Below are positions 6,738 through 13,707 of a stretch of 14,878 nt of DNA, one piece after another. The notes under the pieces were generated by a model. The model was not told where the DNA came from. It saw only the letters and a list, made by a program, of their open reading frames with translations, and searched no databases. This DNA is from JANLQX01 sp031368095 (GTDB taxonomy: Bacteria > Actinomycetota > Acidimicrobiia > Acidimicrobiales > JANYDT01), in NCBI GenBank assembly GCA_031368095.1, contig JANLQX010000113.1, positions 1 to 14,878 of the forward strand, written 5' to 3'. Numbering within the stretch: the first letter of the stretch is position 1; every line of letters starts with the position of its first letter. The translations under genes were made by a program, and so were the position numbers.

Positions 6738-6960
6738 GAACAACGATGTTGATGGGGGTATCGCCCCGGAGTCGCCGGAAGAACGGTCCTGGCAACGGGG
6801 CTCAGTAGAACCGGACGCAACCTCGGGCCACGCGTCAGTGCCCAAAGAAGCGGTTTTCGCGCCACCACGGGCGGGAGCAAGCGGGGTGGTACCGCGGTGT
6901 CCCGAGAGGGCCGTCGTCCCCGGGTCAAGCAGCGCACCCGTAGGACGAGAGGACCCGAAC
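6738..6960 (+). promoter_or_regulatory. T-box riboswitch of ileS, translational type, ultrashort Stem I
   Basis: The leader senses uncharged tRNA-Ile. The canonical T-box GGTGGTACCGCGG lies at 6885-6897; its TGGT (6887-6890) pairs with the tRNA 3' ACCA. The antisequestrator is complete: helix 6882-6886/6918-6922, bulge 6887-6893, helix 6894-6896/6915-6917, and an inner CCC-GAGA-GGG hairpin (6901-6910). The only isoleucine codon string I find in the leader is ATC at 6760-6762, in the loop of GGGG(6755-6758)/CCCC(6764-6767), so Stem I would be very short with the specifier in its terminal loop. A competing hairpin pairs 6914-6919 with 6943-6948 and 6921-6925 with 6936-6940, abutting the ribosome-binding site AGAGGA (6948-6953). 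There is no T-run, so control is at translation. A weak -10 (TAACCT, 6726-6731) suggests a 5' end near 6738. Confidence 0.9.
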
Positions 6961-9900
6961 ATGACCGCCACCCCCTATCCGCCCGTAGATCCGTCGCCGT
7001 CGTTCCCGACGCTGGAGGCGCAGACAATTGCGCGCTGGAACGAAGCACACACGTTCCGTCGGTCCATCGATGCCAACCCGGCGGGAACCAACGGAGCCAA
7101 TGAATTCGTCTTCTACGACGGTCCTCCGTTTGCCAACGGTCTCCCCCACTACGGACACCTCCTGACGAGCTACGTGAAAGACGTGGTGCCCCGCTACCAG
7201 ACGATGCGCGGCCGACGGGTGGAGCGGCGCTTCGGTTGGGACACCCACGGCATGCCGGCCGAGGTCCATGCCGAAAAGGAACTCGGCGTAAGTGGCCATC
7301 AGGAAATCAAGGCCTTCGGTATCGCCAAGTTCAACGATGCGTGTCGGACGAGTGTGCTGCGCTACACCCACGAGTGGGAGGCGTACATCAACCGCGCCGC
7401 TCGGTGGGTGGACTTCGAGAACGACTACAAGACACTCGACCTCCCGTATATGGAGTCCGTCATGTGGGCGTTCAAGACGCTCTACGACAAGGGGCTCATC
7501 TACGAGGGCTTCAAGGTCATGCCGTACTGCTGGCGATGCGAGACGCCGCTCAGCAACACCGAGCTTCGGATGGACGATGCCTATAAGCAGCGTCAGGATC
7601 CAGCCGTCACCGTCACCTTTCCCCTCGTCGACGACGCCGGCGCGCCGACCGGTGAGGTGCTCCTGGCGTGGACCACGACCCCGTGGACACTGCCGTCGAA
7701 CCTCGCCTGCGCGGTCGGCCCCGACATCGATTACGTGCTCATGCACGACCCCAACGACAACAACACGTACATCCTCGCCGAGTCGCGGCTGGCTTCCTAC
7801 GCCAAGGAACTCGTCAACGCCACCCAGGTCGGTTCGGTCAAGGGCAGTGAGCTTCGCGGTCGTCGCTACACGCCGTTGTTCAACTACTTCAGCGCGCATA
7901 CGAATGCGTTCCAAGTTGCCGTTGCCGACTATGTGACCACCGAAGATGGCACGGGCATTGTTCATATCGCGCCGGCCTTCGGCGAGGAGGACAAGATCGT
8001 CACCGACGCGCTCGGTATCGAGGTCGTCAATCCGGTCAACGAGCAAGGCCGCTTCACCACCGAAGTCCCGGATTACGCCGGACAGAACGTGCTCGCCGCC
8101 AATGCCCAAATCATCAAGGATCTCCGCGCCGCCGGACGCCTTGTCCGTCACGATTCCTACGACCACTCCTATCCCCACTGCTGGCGATGCAACGAGCCCT
8201 TGATCTACCGCGCCCTGTCGAGTTGGTTTGTGGAGGTCACCAAGTTCCGCGACCGCATGGTCGAGCTGAACGCCGACATCACCTGGGTGCCCGAGCATGT
8301 GAAGGAGGGCAGCTTTGGCAAATGGATCGCCAACGCCCGCGACTGGGGCATCTCGCGTAACCGATTCTGGGGTTCACCGATCCCCGTATGGAAGTCCGAC
8401 GATCCGACCTATCCCCGTATCGATGTCTACGGTTCGCTCGACGACATCGAGCGCGACTTCGGGGTGCGTCCAGACGATCTGCATCGTCCGACCGTCGACG
8501 AACTCACGCGGCCGAATCCCGACGATCCCACGGGCGCGTCGACGATGCGTCGCGTTGTTGAGGTGTTGGACTGTTGGTTCGAATCAGGGTCAATGCCCTT
8601 CGCCCAGGTGCACTATCCGTTCGAGAACAAGGAATGGTTCGACGACCACTACCCCGGCGACTTCATCGTGGAGTACATCGGGCAGACCCGAGGCTGGTTC
8701 TACACGCTGCACGTCTTGGCCACCGCGCTCTTCGACCGGCCCGCCTTCCGTAACTGCATGGCGCACGGCATCGTGCTCGGCAGCGATGGCGCCAAGATGT
8801 CTAAGAGCCTGAGCAACTATCCGGACGTGAACGAGGTGTTCGACACCTACGGTTCCGACGCCATGCGATGGTTCCTCATGTCGAGCTCCATCCTTCGTGG
8901 CACCGACCTCATCGTTACCGAGCAGGGCATCCGCGATGCCGTCCGTCAGGTCGTGCTCCCCCTATGGAACGCATATTCGTTCTTCACCCTCTACGCCAAC
9001 GCCAGCGGGTATACCGCCAAGGCCAAGGCGACCTCAGAAGATCCTCTCGATCGGTACATCCTCGGCAAGCTTCACAACTTGGTGACGGAAGCACGCGCGC
9101 AGATGGATGCCTACGACCTTTTCGGTGCGTGCTCGTCGATCAGATCGTTCCTCGACGCGCTCACCAACTGGCATATCCGTCGCTCGCGGGAACGGTTCTG
9201 GAACAACGACGAAGGGGCCTTTGACGTTCTGTGGACGGTGCTCTCCACGCTGTGCCGGGTGGCCGCGCCCCTGCTGCCGCTCACCACCGAGGCCGTCTAC
9301 CGCGGTCTCACCGGGGAAGAAAGCGTGCACCTCACATCGTTCCCGAACGCCGACGAGTTCGTTGCCGATCCGGCTCATGTGACCGCCATGGACCGCGTAC
9401 GCGACGTGTGTTCGGCCACGTCGTCGATCCGCAAGGGTGCCAACCTCCGCGTCCGCCTGCCGCTCGCTTCCGTCACCATCGCCGCTCCCGACGCACACAC
9501 GCTGGCCCCGTTCCGCTCGATCATCGCTGACGAGCAGAACGTGAAGGAAGTCATCCTCACCGACGATCTGGCGAGCGCTGGGTCGTTCCAGCTCCAGGTC
9601 ATCCCCGGAGCGCTCGGACCGCGGGTCGGCAAGGTCGTGCAGCAGGTCATCGGCGCCGTGAAGAAGGGTGAGTGGACCCGCAACGCTGATGGCGCCCCCG
9701 TGGCCGCCGGGGTGACTCTGCTCGACGGTGAGTACAGCCTTCGACTCGTGCCCACCAATCCCTCTCGGGCGGCCGCCCTGCCGAACGATGCCGGCGTCGT
9801 GATCCTCGACACCGTCACCACGCCCGCACTCGAGGCCGAGGGCCAAGCGCGGGACTTAGTACGCGCGCTTGCTGATGTGCGCAAGGACATCGGCCTTGCC

Positions 9901-10095
9901 GTCTCCGACCGGGTGGCCATGACCGTTCACGTCGCCGACCCTCTGCGTGAAGTGGCCTATCGCAGCTGGTCGGAATTCATCGCCGGCGAAGTTCTCGCCG
10001 AACAGGGATTCACCGTGACATCGGCGGCGGTAGACACCGTCACCGTGACTGCGCCGAACGGGACCAGTCACACCCGGGCCCTGAGTTTGGACTGA
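6961..10095 (+). CDS. ileS: Isoleucyl-tRNA synthetase, long type 2 form
   Basis: The enzyme charges tRNA-Ile with isoleucine. It is 1044 residues from the ATG at 6961, which follows AGAGGA by 7 nt; the same frame is open further upstream, but that part is the T-box leader. Class I signatures are HYGH (63-66, HIGH motif), GWDTHGMPAE and KMSKS (612-616). The editing domain (about 200-400) contains LLAWTTTPWTLPSNLA and GTGIVHIAPAFGEED. DCWFESGSMPFAQVHYPFEN is typical of the eukaryote-like type 2 enzymes, as is the length. Cysteine pairs occur at 190/193 and 407/410 (both CWRC), probable zinc or structural sites. Type 2 enzymes are often naturally mupirocin tolerant; that is family knowledge, not shown here. 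The anticodon-binding domain and a long C-terminal extension end the protein. Confidence 0.97.
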   Translation: MTATPYPPVDPSPSFPTLEAQTIARWNEAHTFRRSIDANPAGTNGANEFVFYDGPPFANGLPHYGHLLTSYVKDVVPRYQTMRGRRVERRFGWDTHGMPAEVHAEKELGVSGHQEIKAFGIAKFNDACRTSVLRYTHEWEAYINRAARWVDFENDYKTLDLPYMESVMWAFKTLYDKGLIYEGFKVMPYCWRCETPLSNTELRMDDAYKQRQDPAVTVTFPLVDDAGAPTGEVLLAWTTTPWTLPSNLACAVGPDIDYVLMHDPNDNNTYILAESRLASYAKELVNATQVGSVKGSELRGRRYTPLFNYFSAHTNAFQVAVADYVTTEDGTGIVHIAPAFGEEDKIVTDALGIEVVNPVNEQGRFTTEVPDYAGQNVLAANAQIIKDLRAAGRLVRHDSYDHSYPHCWRCNEPLIYRALSSWFVEVTKFRDRMVELNADITWVPEHVKEGSFGKWIANARDWGISRNRFWGSPIPVWKSDDPTYPRIDVYGSLDDIERDFGVRPDDLHRPTVDELTRPNPDDPTGASTMRRVVEVLDCWFESGSMPFAQVHYPFENKEWFDDHYPGDFIVEYIGQTRGWFYTLHVLATALFDRPAFRNCMAHGIVLGSDGAKMSKSLSNYPDVNEVFDTYGSDAMRWFLMSSSILRGTDLIVTEQGIRDAVRQVVLPLWNAYSFFTLYANASGYTAKAKATSEDPLDRYILGKLHNLVTEARAQMDAYDLFGACSSIRSFLDALTNWHIRRSRERFWNNDEGAFDVLWTVLSTLCRVAAPLLPLTTEAVYRGLTGEESVHLTSFPNADEFVADPAHVTAMDRVRDVCSATSSIRKGANLRVRLPLASVTIAAPDAHTLAPFRSIIADEQNVKEVILTDDLASAGSFQLQVIPGALGPRVGKVVQQVIGAVKKGEWTRNADGAPVAAGVTLLDGEYSLRLVPTNPSRAAALPNDAGVVILDTVTTPALEAEGQARDLVRALADVRKDIGLAVSDRVAMTVHVADPLREVAYRSWSEFIAGEVLAEQGFTVTSAAVDTVTVTAPNGTSHTRALSLD

Positions 10096-10102
10096 ACGCG
10101 AA

Positions 10103-10135
10103 CGGCGCCCGGGCCCCTTAAGGACGCGGGCGCCG
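10103..10135. terminator. Bidirectional hairpin terminator between ileS and the OmpA gene
   Basis: CGGCGCCCG (10103-10111) and CGGGCGCCG (10127-10135) form a perfect 9-bp GC-rich stem around a 15-nt loop. It lies 8 nt past the ileS stop and 17 nt from the stop of the converging gene. Downstream bases on either side are only weakly T-rich, which is common for actinobacterial terminators. It could serve both transcripts. Confidence 0.65.
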
Positions 10136-10152
10136 CATGCGTTTATGGAGGG

Positions 10153-11232
10153 TCAGCCGGTAAAGGCAATATCGCGTCCGCCGGAGCCATCGGCCCCGTA
10201 GAACACGATCTCGACCCGCCGGTTGGCTCGTCGGCCATCGGCGGTGGCATTGGACTCGACCGGCAGACGTGAGCCCTGACCGACCGCCGACATCCTTGCC
10301 CGATCGATTCCGGCTTCCACCAACGCGCTGACGACGGCGTCTGCTCGCGCCCGGCTGATGGCCATGTTCGTCAGCCTCGTGCCGTACTTGTCGGTGTGGC
10401 CGATGACTTTGATGCGAACGTCCGGATTGCCTTGGAGATACGTGGCGAGTTGCTCGACGCTCGTGGCCGACTCACCTTCCAACAGTGAGCTGGTGGTGTC
10501 GAACAAGATCTTCACCGGCGGTGGGGCGGTGGTCGCCGGCGCGGCGGACGGAGCCTCTGCAGGCGCTTCGTCCGGAGCGTCGGCGGGGGCGGCCACGGCG
10601 GCGGCCACGGTGGTCGGCGCGTCGGTCGACGATGGTGGCACGGTCGTGGCCGGCGTGGTGTCGGCCGCAACGGCCGGGGCCGCTTCGGTCACGACGGCAT
10701 CAGTCACGGTATCCGCCGCCACGGTCTCGGTCGCGAGTGTGTCCGCCGCAACCGGGGCGACGGACGCCGCCGCCGCGTCTTCCCTCACATTGCGAACGCC
10801 TTCGATCGTGCGTACGAGGTCATGGGCAACGTCGGCATCGGCCCCGGCCGGTAAACCGCTGATGATGGCATCGCGTCCATGGACGCGAACCTTGGCCCCG
10901 GGGTACTTGGCCGAGAGGGCAGCCTGCGCCTTCGACGTGAGCTTCCCGTCAGGGTTGGCCCAGGCATAGTTGACCGCACTGGCGCCCGTGATGAGCGCCG
11001 CACTGCCGAGCAGAAGCGGCCAAGCCTTGCGCCGCTCCCAGGCCGTTTGTTTCGCCACGGTGGTGTCCGTACGAACTTCACCGCCCGTCGTGACCGCAGA
11101 TGTCGCACGAGAACCAGTCGAACCAGTCGAACCAGTCGAGCCCGAGGCCGTGGGTCGGTTGCTGGCGGCCTTGTTTTTAGTGCTCCTACTGTTGTTGCTA
11201 TTGGTATCGGTGTTCTTTTTGTTGTTTGCCAT
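10153..11232 (-). CDS. Membrane-anchored BON/OmpA-domain peptidoglycan-binding protein (ArfA-like architecture)
   Basis: The 359-residue protein begins with a polar, Asn/Ser/Thr-rich cytoplasmic tail (1-65, including a GST repeat) and a basic patch ERRK (66-69). One membrane segment follows (about 71-90), then a BON-like domain (about 97-152) and an Ala/Pro/Thr-rich linker (about 153-238). The OmpA C-terminal domain (about 240-346) carries KVIGHTDKYG (D281) and GRRANRRVEIVF, the Asp and Arg positions that contact diaminopimelate of peptidoglycan. Positive residues before the membrane segment predict the OmpA domain outside, bound to the cell wall. The TM-BON-OmpA order resembles mycobacterial ArfA, but pore activity should not be assumed. 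It starts 6 nt after the stop of the upstream HhH gene, so the two form one transcription unit. No strong ribosome-binding site is seen. Confidence 0.85.
   Translation of the reverse strand: MANNKKNTDTNSNNSRSTKNKAASNRPTASGSTGSTGSTGSRATSAVTTGGEVRTDTTVAKQTAWERRKAWPLLLGSAALITGASAVNYAWANPDGKLTSKAQAALSAKYPGAKVRVHGRDAIISGLPAGADADVAHDLVRTIEGVRNVREDAAAASVAPVAADTLATETVAADTVTDAVVTEAAPAVAADTTPATTVPPSSTDAPTTVAAAVAAPADAPDEAPAEAPSAAPATTAPPPVKILFDTTSSLLEGESATSVEQLATYLQGNPDVRIKVIGHTDKYGTRLTNMAISRARADAVVSALVEAGIDRARMSAVGQGSRLPVESNATADGRRANRRVEIVFYGADGSGGRDIAFTG
11111..11137. repeat. Three perfect 9-bp tandem repeats in the OmpA-gene 5' region
   Basis: GAACCAGTC occurs three times head to tail. On the minus strand it encodes Gly-Ser-Thr repeats (residues about 31-40) in the cytoplasmic tail of the OmpA protein. 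Unit-length change would keep the frame, so the tail could vary in length between strains. Confidence 0.9.
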
Positions 11233-11238
11233 CGCCGA

Positions 11239-12789
11239 TCACCGACTGTCGTCGCGCCCGGCGACAAGCTTGTCGACGAGAGCCTGGAAGCCGGCCTCGT
11301 CACCGTCACGCAACAGCGCGGCCTGAGCCGCCCAGGTGGTGGCACTCGGGATGAAGGAGACTCCGCCGCCGTTGACAATCGACCGGACGCTGTCCTCCGG
11401 CATGGCGGCGAGACGACGAAACGTGCGTACGCCACCAGCAAGAAGAATCTCGTTGATCTTGGGGCCAATACCCTCAATACGCAGGAGGTCATCGGCGGCC
11501 ACATCGGACCCTTCAAAGGCCTCGACGCTTCCTGCGTCACCAGCACCGGCTGCGAACGACTGCACTTCGCCTGAGCCGTAGTGACCGTCGTTTCCAGCCT
11601 CGCTGGAGAGTCCGGCCGGATCGACTCCGGCGATCAGATAGTCGGTGTAGGCCTTGAAGCCCTCCTGGTCGCCGTCGACCAGGTACTGCGCCTGTTTGGC
11701 CCACGTAGGAATCGACGGGGCGAATTTGTGGCCGGCCTTCTCCACCGCCGACTGCAGACGACTCTGGTCGGAACCAGCGAGAGATTCGAACGTTCGGATC
11801 CCATCAGCGTTCAGCGCCTGCGCCATCGCCGGCCCGATACCTTCAATCACTTCGAGGTCATCGACAACCCGTGCCTTCGTTGCCACGAGCGTCGAAGTGA
11901 GCGACTGAATCTCACCGTGCCGAGCATCGAGATCACCGCGAACTTTGGTCAATTCCGTTGTATGGACGTCGCACTCCGAACGAACCTTGGCGAGCTCCGA
12001 CTCGGCCGTCTCCGAGCGTCGACGAAGATCCCCGAGCGCCTTCTCGTGATCGCTTCGCAGACCCGAAATGGCACGATCGCGGTCCCCGTGAACCTCTTGG
12101 ATCGCCCGGTCATGATCCGCTCGAAGCGACACGATGGCCGAATCGTGGCCCGAAGTTAGGGTGGAAATGCGCCCTTCGGAGTCCCCTCGGAGACCTCCGA
12201 GCGCTCCCTCGTGATCGCCCTTCAGTGCCGCTATCGCGGTGTCGTGCTCGCCGCGAACAGCGGTGAGGCGGCCTTCGTAATCGGTGCGAAGAGTGGCCAG
12301 CGCAGCGTCATTGTCGGCGGTGGCGGCGGCCAGTTTGCCTTCAAGTTCCGAGATCATCGAGCGATGCGTATCGATTTGTCCCGTCAAGCCCTGAAGCTCG
12401 GTGGAGGCACCAGCGTTAACCCCCGTCTTGGCCCCCTCGAGTTCGCTTCGCAGAGAAACGAGCGATTCGTCTCGTTCGGCCAGCGACGTCTTGGCCGCCG
12501 AGTGCTCAAAGGACAATGCCGCCAGTTCCTTGAGCTTGGCGTCACGCTCCGCCACCACGGTGGCGTGCTCGACGCGCAGGGCAGCCAGTTCGCCCGCCCG
12601 AGTGTCCACGGCACCAGCCTTGGCGGCCAGCGGGGTCGATGCGCCACCGGCCGATCCGAATCGGTTCACGTCGGTGCTGGTCGACGTGGTGACGCCGGAC
12701 GACTTCCGCCACAGCAATCGGTGGAACAGGGCGCCGAGCCCGAATGCAAGCGCCGCAAGAAAGATCGATTGGATCAGGAACCACTTCAT
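11239..12789 (-). CDS. Membrane-anchored coiled-coil protein with hendecad repeats and two helix-hairpin-helix domains
   Basis: The 516-residue protein opens with one membrane segment (3-22) followed by HRLLWRKS, so positive charge places the rest in the cytoplasm. Residues about 65-150 are a heptad-like coiled coil. Residues 158-256 are nine uninterrupted 11-residue repeats. Further helix follows to about 305. Two copies of a helix-hairpin-helix domain come next: LEVIEGIGPAMAQAL (312-326) with PTWAKQAQYLVDGD, and LLRIEGIGPKINEIL (435-449) with TTWAAQAALLRDGD, separated by a Gly/Ala/Ser linker (391-432). The domain resembles the 'flap endonuclease-like' HhH tails found on membrane proteins, without nuclease residues I can identify. 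It probably binds DNA or protein. The ATG has a strong GGAGG (12796-12800) at 6 nt. It is the first gene of a pair with the OmpA protein. No named family is certain. Confidence 0.8.
   Translation of the reverse strand: MKWFLIQSIFLAALAFGLGALFHRLLWRKSSGVTTSTSTDVNRFGSAGGASTPLAAKAGAVDTRAGELAALRVEHATVVAERDAKLKELAALSFEHSAAKTSLAERDESLVSLRSELEGAKTGVNAGASTELQGLTGQIDTHRSMISELEGKLAAATADNDAALATLRTDYEGRLTAVRGEHDTAIAALKGDHEGALGGLRGDSEGRISTLTSGHDSAIVSLRADHDRAIQEVHGDRDRAISGLRSDHEKALGDLRRRSETAESELAKVRSECDVHTTELTKVRGDLDARHGEIQSLTSTLVATKARVVDDLEVIEGIGPAMAQALNADGIRTFESLAGSDQSRLQSAVEKAGHKFAPSIPTWAKQAQYLVDGDQEGFKAYTDYLIAGVDPAGLSSEAGNDGHYGSGEVQSFAAGAGDAGSVEAFEGSDVAADDLLRIEGIGPKINEILLAGGVRTFRRLAAMPEDSVRSIVNGGGVSFIPSATTWAAQAALLRDGDEAGFQALVDKLVAGRDDSR
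12022..12318 (-). repeat. Nine tandem 11-residue (hendecad) protein repeats, 33-bp units
   Basis: Units are ADNDAALATLR, TDYEGRLTAVR, GEHDTAIAALK, GDHEGALGGLR, GDSEGRISTLT, SGHDSAIVSLR, ADHDRAIQEVH, GDRDRAISGLR and SDHEKALGDLR. The consensus is x-D-H-D-x-A-I-x-x-L-R, with hydrophobic residues at positions 6, 7 and 10 of each unit (weaker at 6). Copies differ enough that DNA identity is moderate. Confidence 0.85.
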
Positions 12790-12945
12790 AAAAAGCCTCC
12801 AACAGGCGGGGACGACGGTGTGAACAGCGGGCGAACGACTCGTTGGGGAAGTGGATCCGAGTCAATGTCCTACAGAAGTGACCTCTAGCGGGAACGCATC
12901 ACAAGGCACAGCAGCAACACCACTCCGCGAGTTCCGCCCACGAAG

Positions 12946-12961
12946 AGTGACGCGTGTCACT
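12946..12961. promoter_or_regulatory. CRP/GlxR-like palindrome in the divergent HhH-tdk spacer
   Basis: AGTGA-CGCGTG-TCACT has perfect 6-bp arms (AGTGAC/GTCACT) and matches the GTGA-N6-TCAC core of CRP/FNR-family sites. It is 156 bp from the HhH start and 80 bp before the tdk start. An extra half-site AGTGAC lies at 12877-12882. The remaining spacer (12790-13040) has a GGAGG ribosome-binding site for the HhH gene and possible tdk promoter boxes (TTGACG 13013-13018, TAATGAT 12998-13004), neither well paired. Confidence 0.4.
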
Positions 12962-13040
12962 GTAGCGGTCGGCGCATTCCTCCGTACAGGGGTTCAGTAA
13001 TGATCCTTACCTTTGACGCACCAAGTACGGTCTTCGCCTC

Positions 13041-13661
13041 GTGGGTGTGCTCCGTTTCTCGTTCGGCACGATGGGATCTGGGAAATCCACGCTTGCCCTA
13101 CAGATCCATCACAACTTGGGTCGTCGACACAAGAAGGGCTTGCTGCTTTCCAAACTCGACCGCGAAGGTGCGTTCGTTTCCAGCCGCCTCGGCCTCTCCG
13201 AGCAGGCCGTACAGGTGAGCGAAGACCTCGATCTTTTCGCCATGGCGTCGGGGTTCGCCAGCACCCACGGTGGCATTGACTATCTCGTCTGCGACGAAGC
13301 GCAGTTCTACTCCCGTGATCAGGCCGACCAACTCGCACTCGTGGTCGACGTGCTCCACGCCGACGTCTACGCCTTTGGTCTGATCACCGATTTTCGCGGC
13401 CGGCTCTTCCCTGGCACGGAACGGCTCCTGGAGATCGCCGACGAACGCGTGCAGCTTCACGTGGAGGCGCGCTGCTGGTGCGGGGAGCGGGCCACTCACA
13501 ATGCGCGCTTAGTAAACGGACATCTGGTCTACGAAGGCGATGTGGTCGTCGTCGGCGACACCGAGGACTCGGCCGATGCCCCGCTTTTTGGTGACGTGGT
13601 GTCGTACGAACTCCTCTGCCGTCGCCACTACCGCAGCGGCGAGTCAGCCCGCCCGTCGTAG
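13041..13661 (+). CDS. tdk: Thymidine kinase, type II (TK1-like)
   Basis: This enzyme phosphorylates thymidine (and deoxyuridine) with ATP for dTMP salvage, in the cytoplasm. The 206-residue protein carries the P-loop GTMGSGKS (9-16), the catalytic-base motif CDEAQFY (84-90, E86), ITDFRGRLFPG (115-125, the lasso and phosphate region), and the structural zinc site CWC (C145, C147) plus CRRH (C193, H196). All are standard for type II thymidine kinase, and the length is typical. The start is the GTG at 13041; GTG at 13047 would drop two residues. No ribosome-binding site precedes either, so the mRNA may be leaderless or nearly so. It converges with the downstream gene, 46 bp between stop codons. 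Confidence 0.95.
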   Translation: MGVLRFSFGTMGSGKSTLALQIHHNLGRRHKKGLLLSKLDREGAFVSSRLGLSEQAVQVSEDLDLFAMASGFASTHGGIDYLVCDEAQFYSRDQADQLALVVDVLHADVYAFGLITDFRGRLFPGTERLLEIADERVQLHVEARCWCGERATHNARLVNGHLVYEGDVVVVGDTEDSADAPLFGDVVSYELLCRRHYRSGESARPS

Positions 13662-13672
13662 GGACCTACGAC
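13655..13672. terminator. Palindromic hairpin over the tdk stop codon
   Basis: GTCGTAGG-GA-CCTACGAC is a perfect inverted repeat containing the tdk TAG (13659-13661). As RNA it makes a 7-bp stem with a GGAC loop. It sits in the 46-bp gap between convergent genes and could serve either direction, but no T-tract follows. Confidence 0.4.
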
Positions 13673-13707
13673 CGGAGAAGCTCGAGTTGGTTCCCTTACG
13701 AAACCAG

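Noticed and set aside
6838..6960. N-terminal extension of IleS by 41 codons
   Set aside because: This stretch is the T-box region, and the ATG at 6961 has a ribosome-binding site and the normal N-terminus.
6925..8298. 457-codon open frame on the minus strand inside ileS
   Set aside because: It is antisense to conserved synthetase motifs and covers the T-box; it is explained by GC bias.
10358..10969. 203-codon plus-strand Ala/Ser/Val-rich open frame
   Set aside because: It is the complement of the Ala/Pro/Thr-rich linker and OmpA domain, low-complexity by reflection.
13000..13218. Small plus-strand open frame starting at ATG 13000
   Set aside because: It overlaps tdk in another frame and has no support beyond being open.
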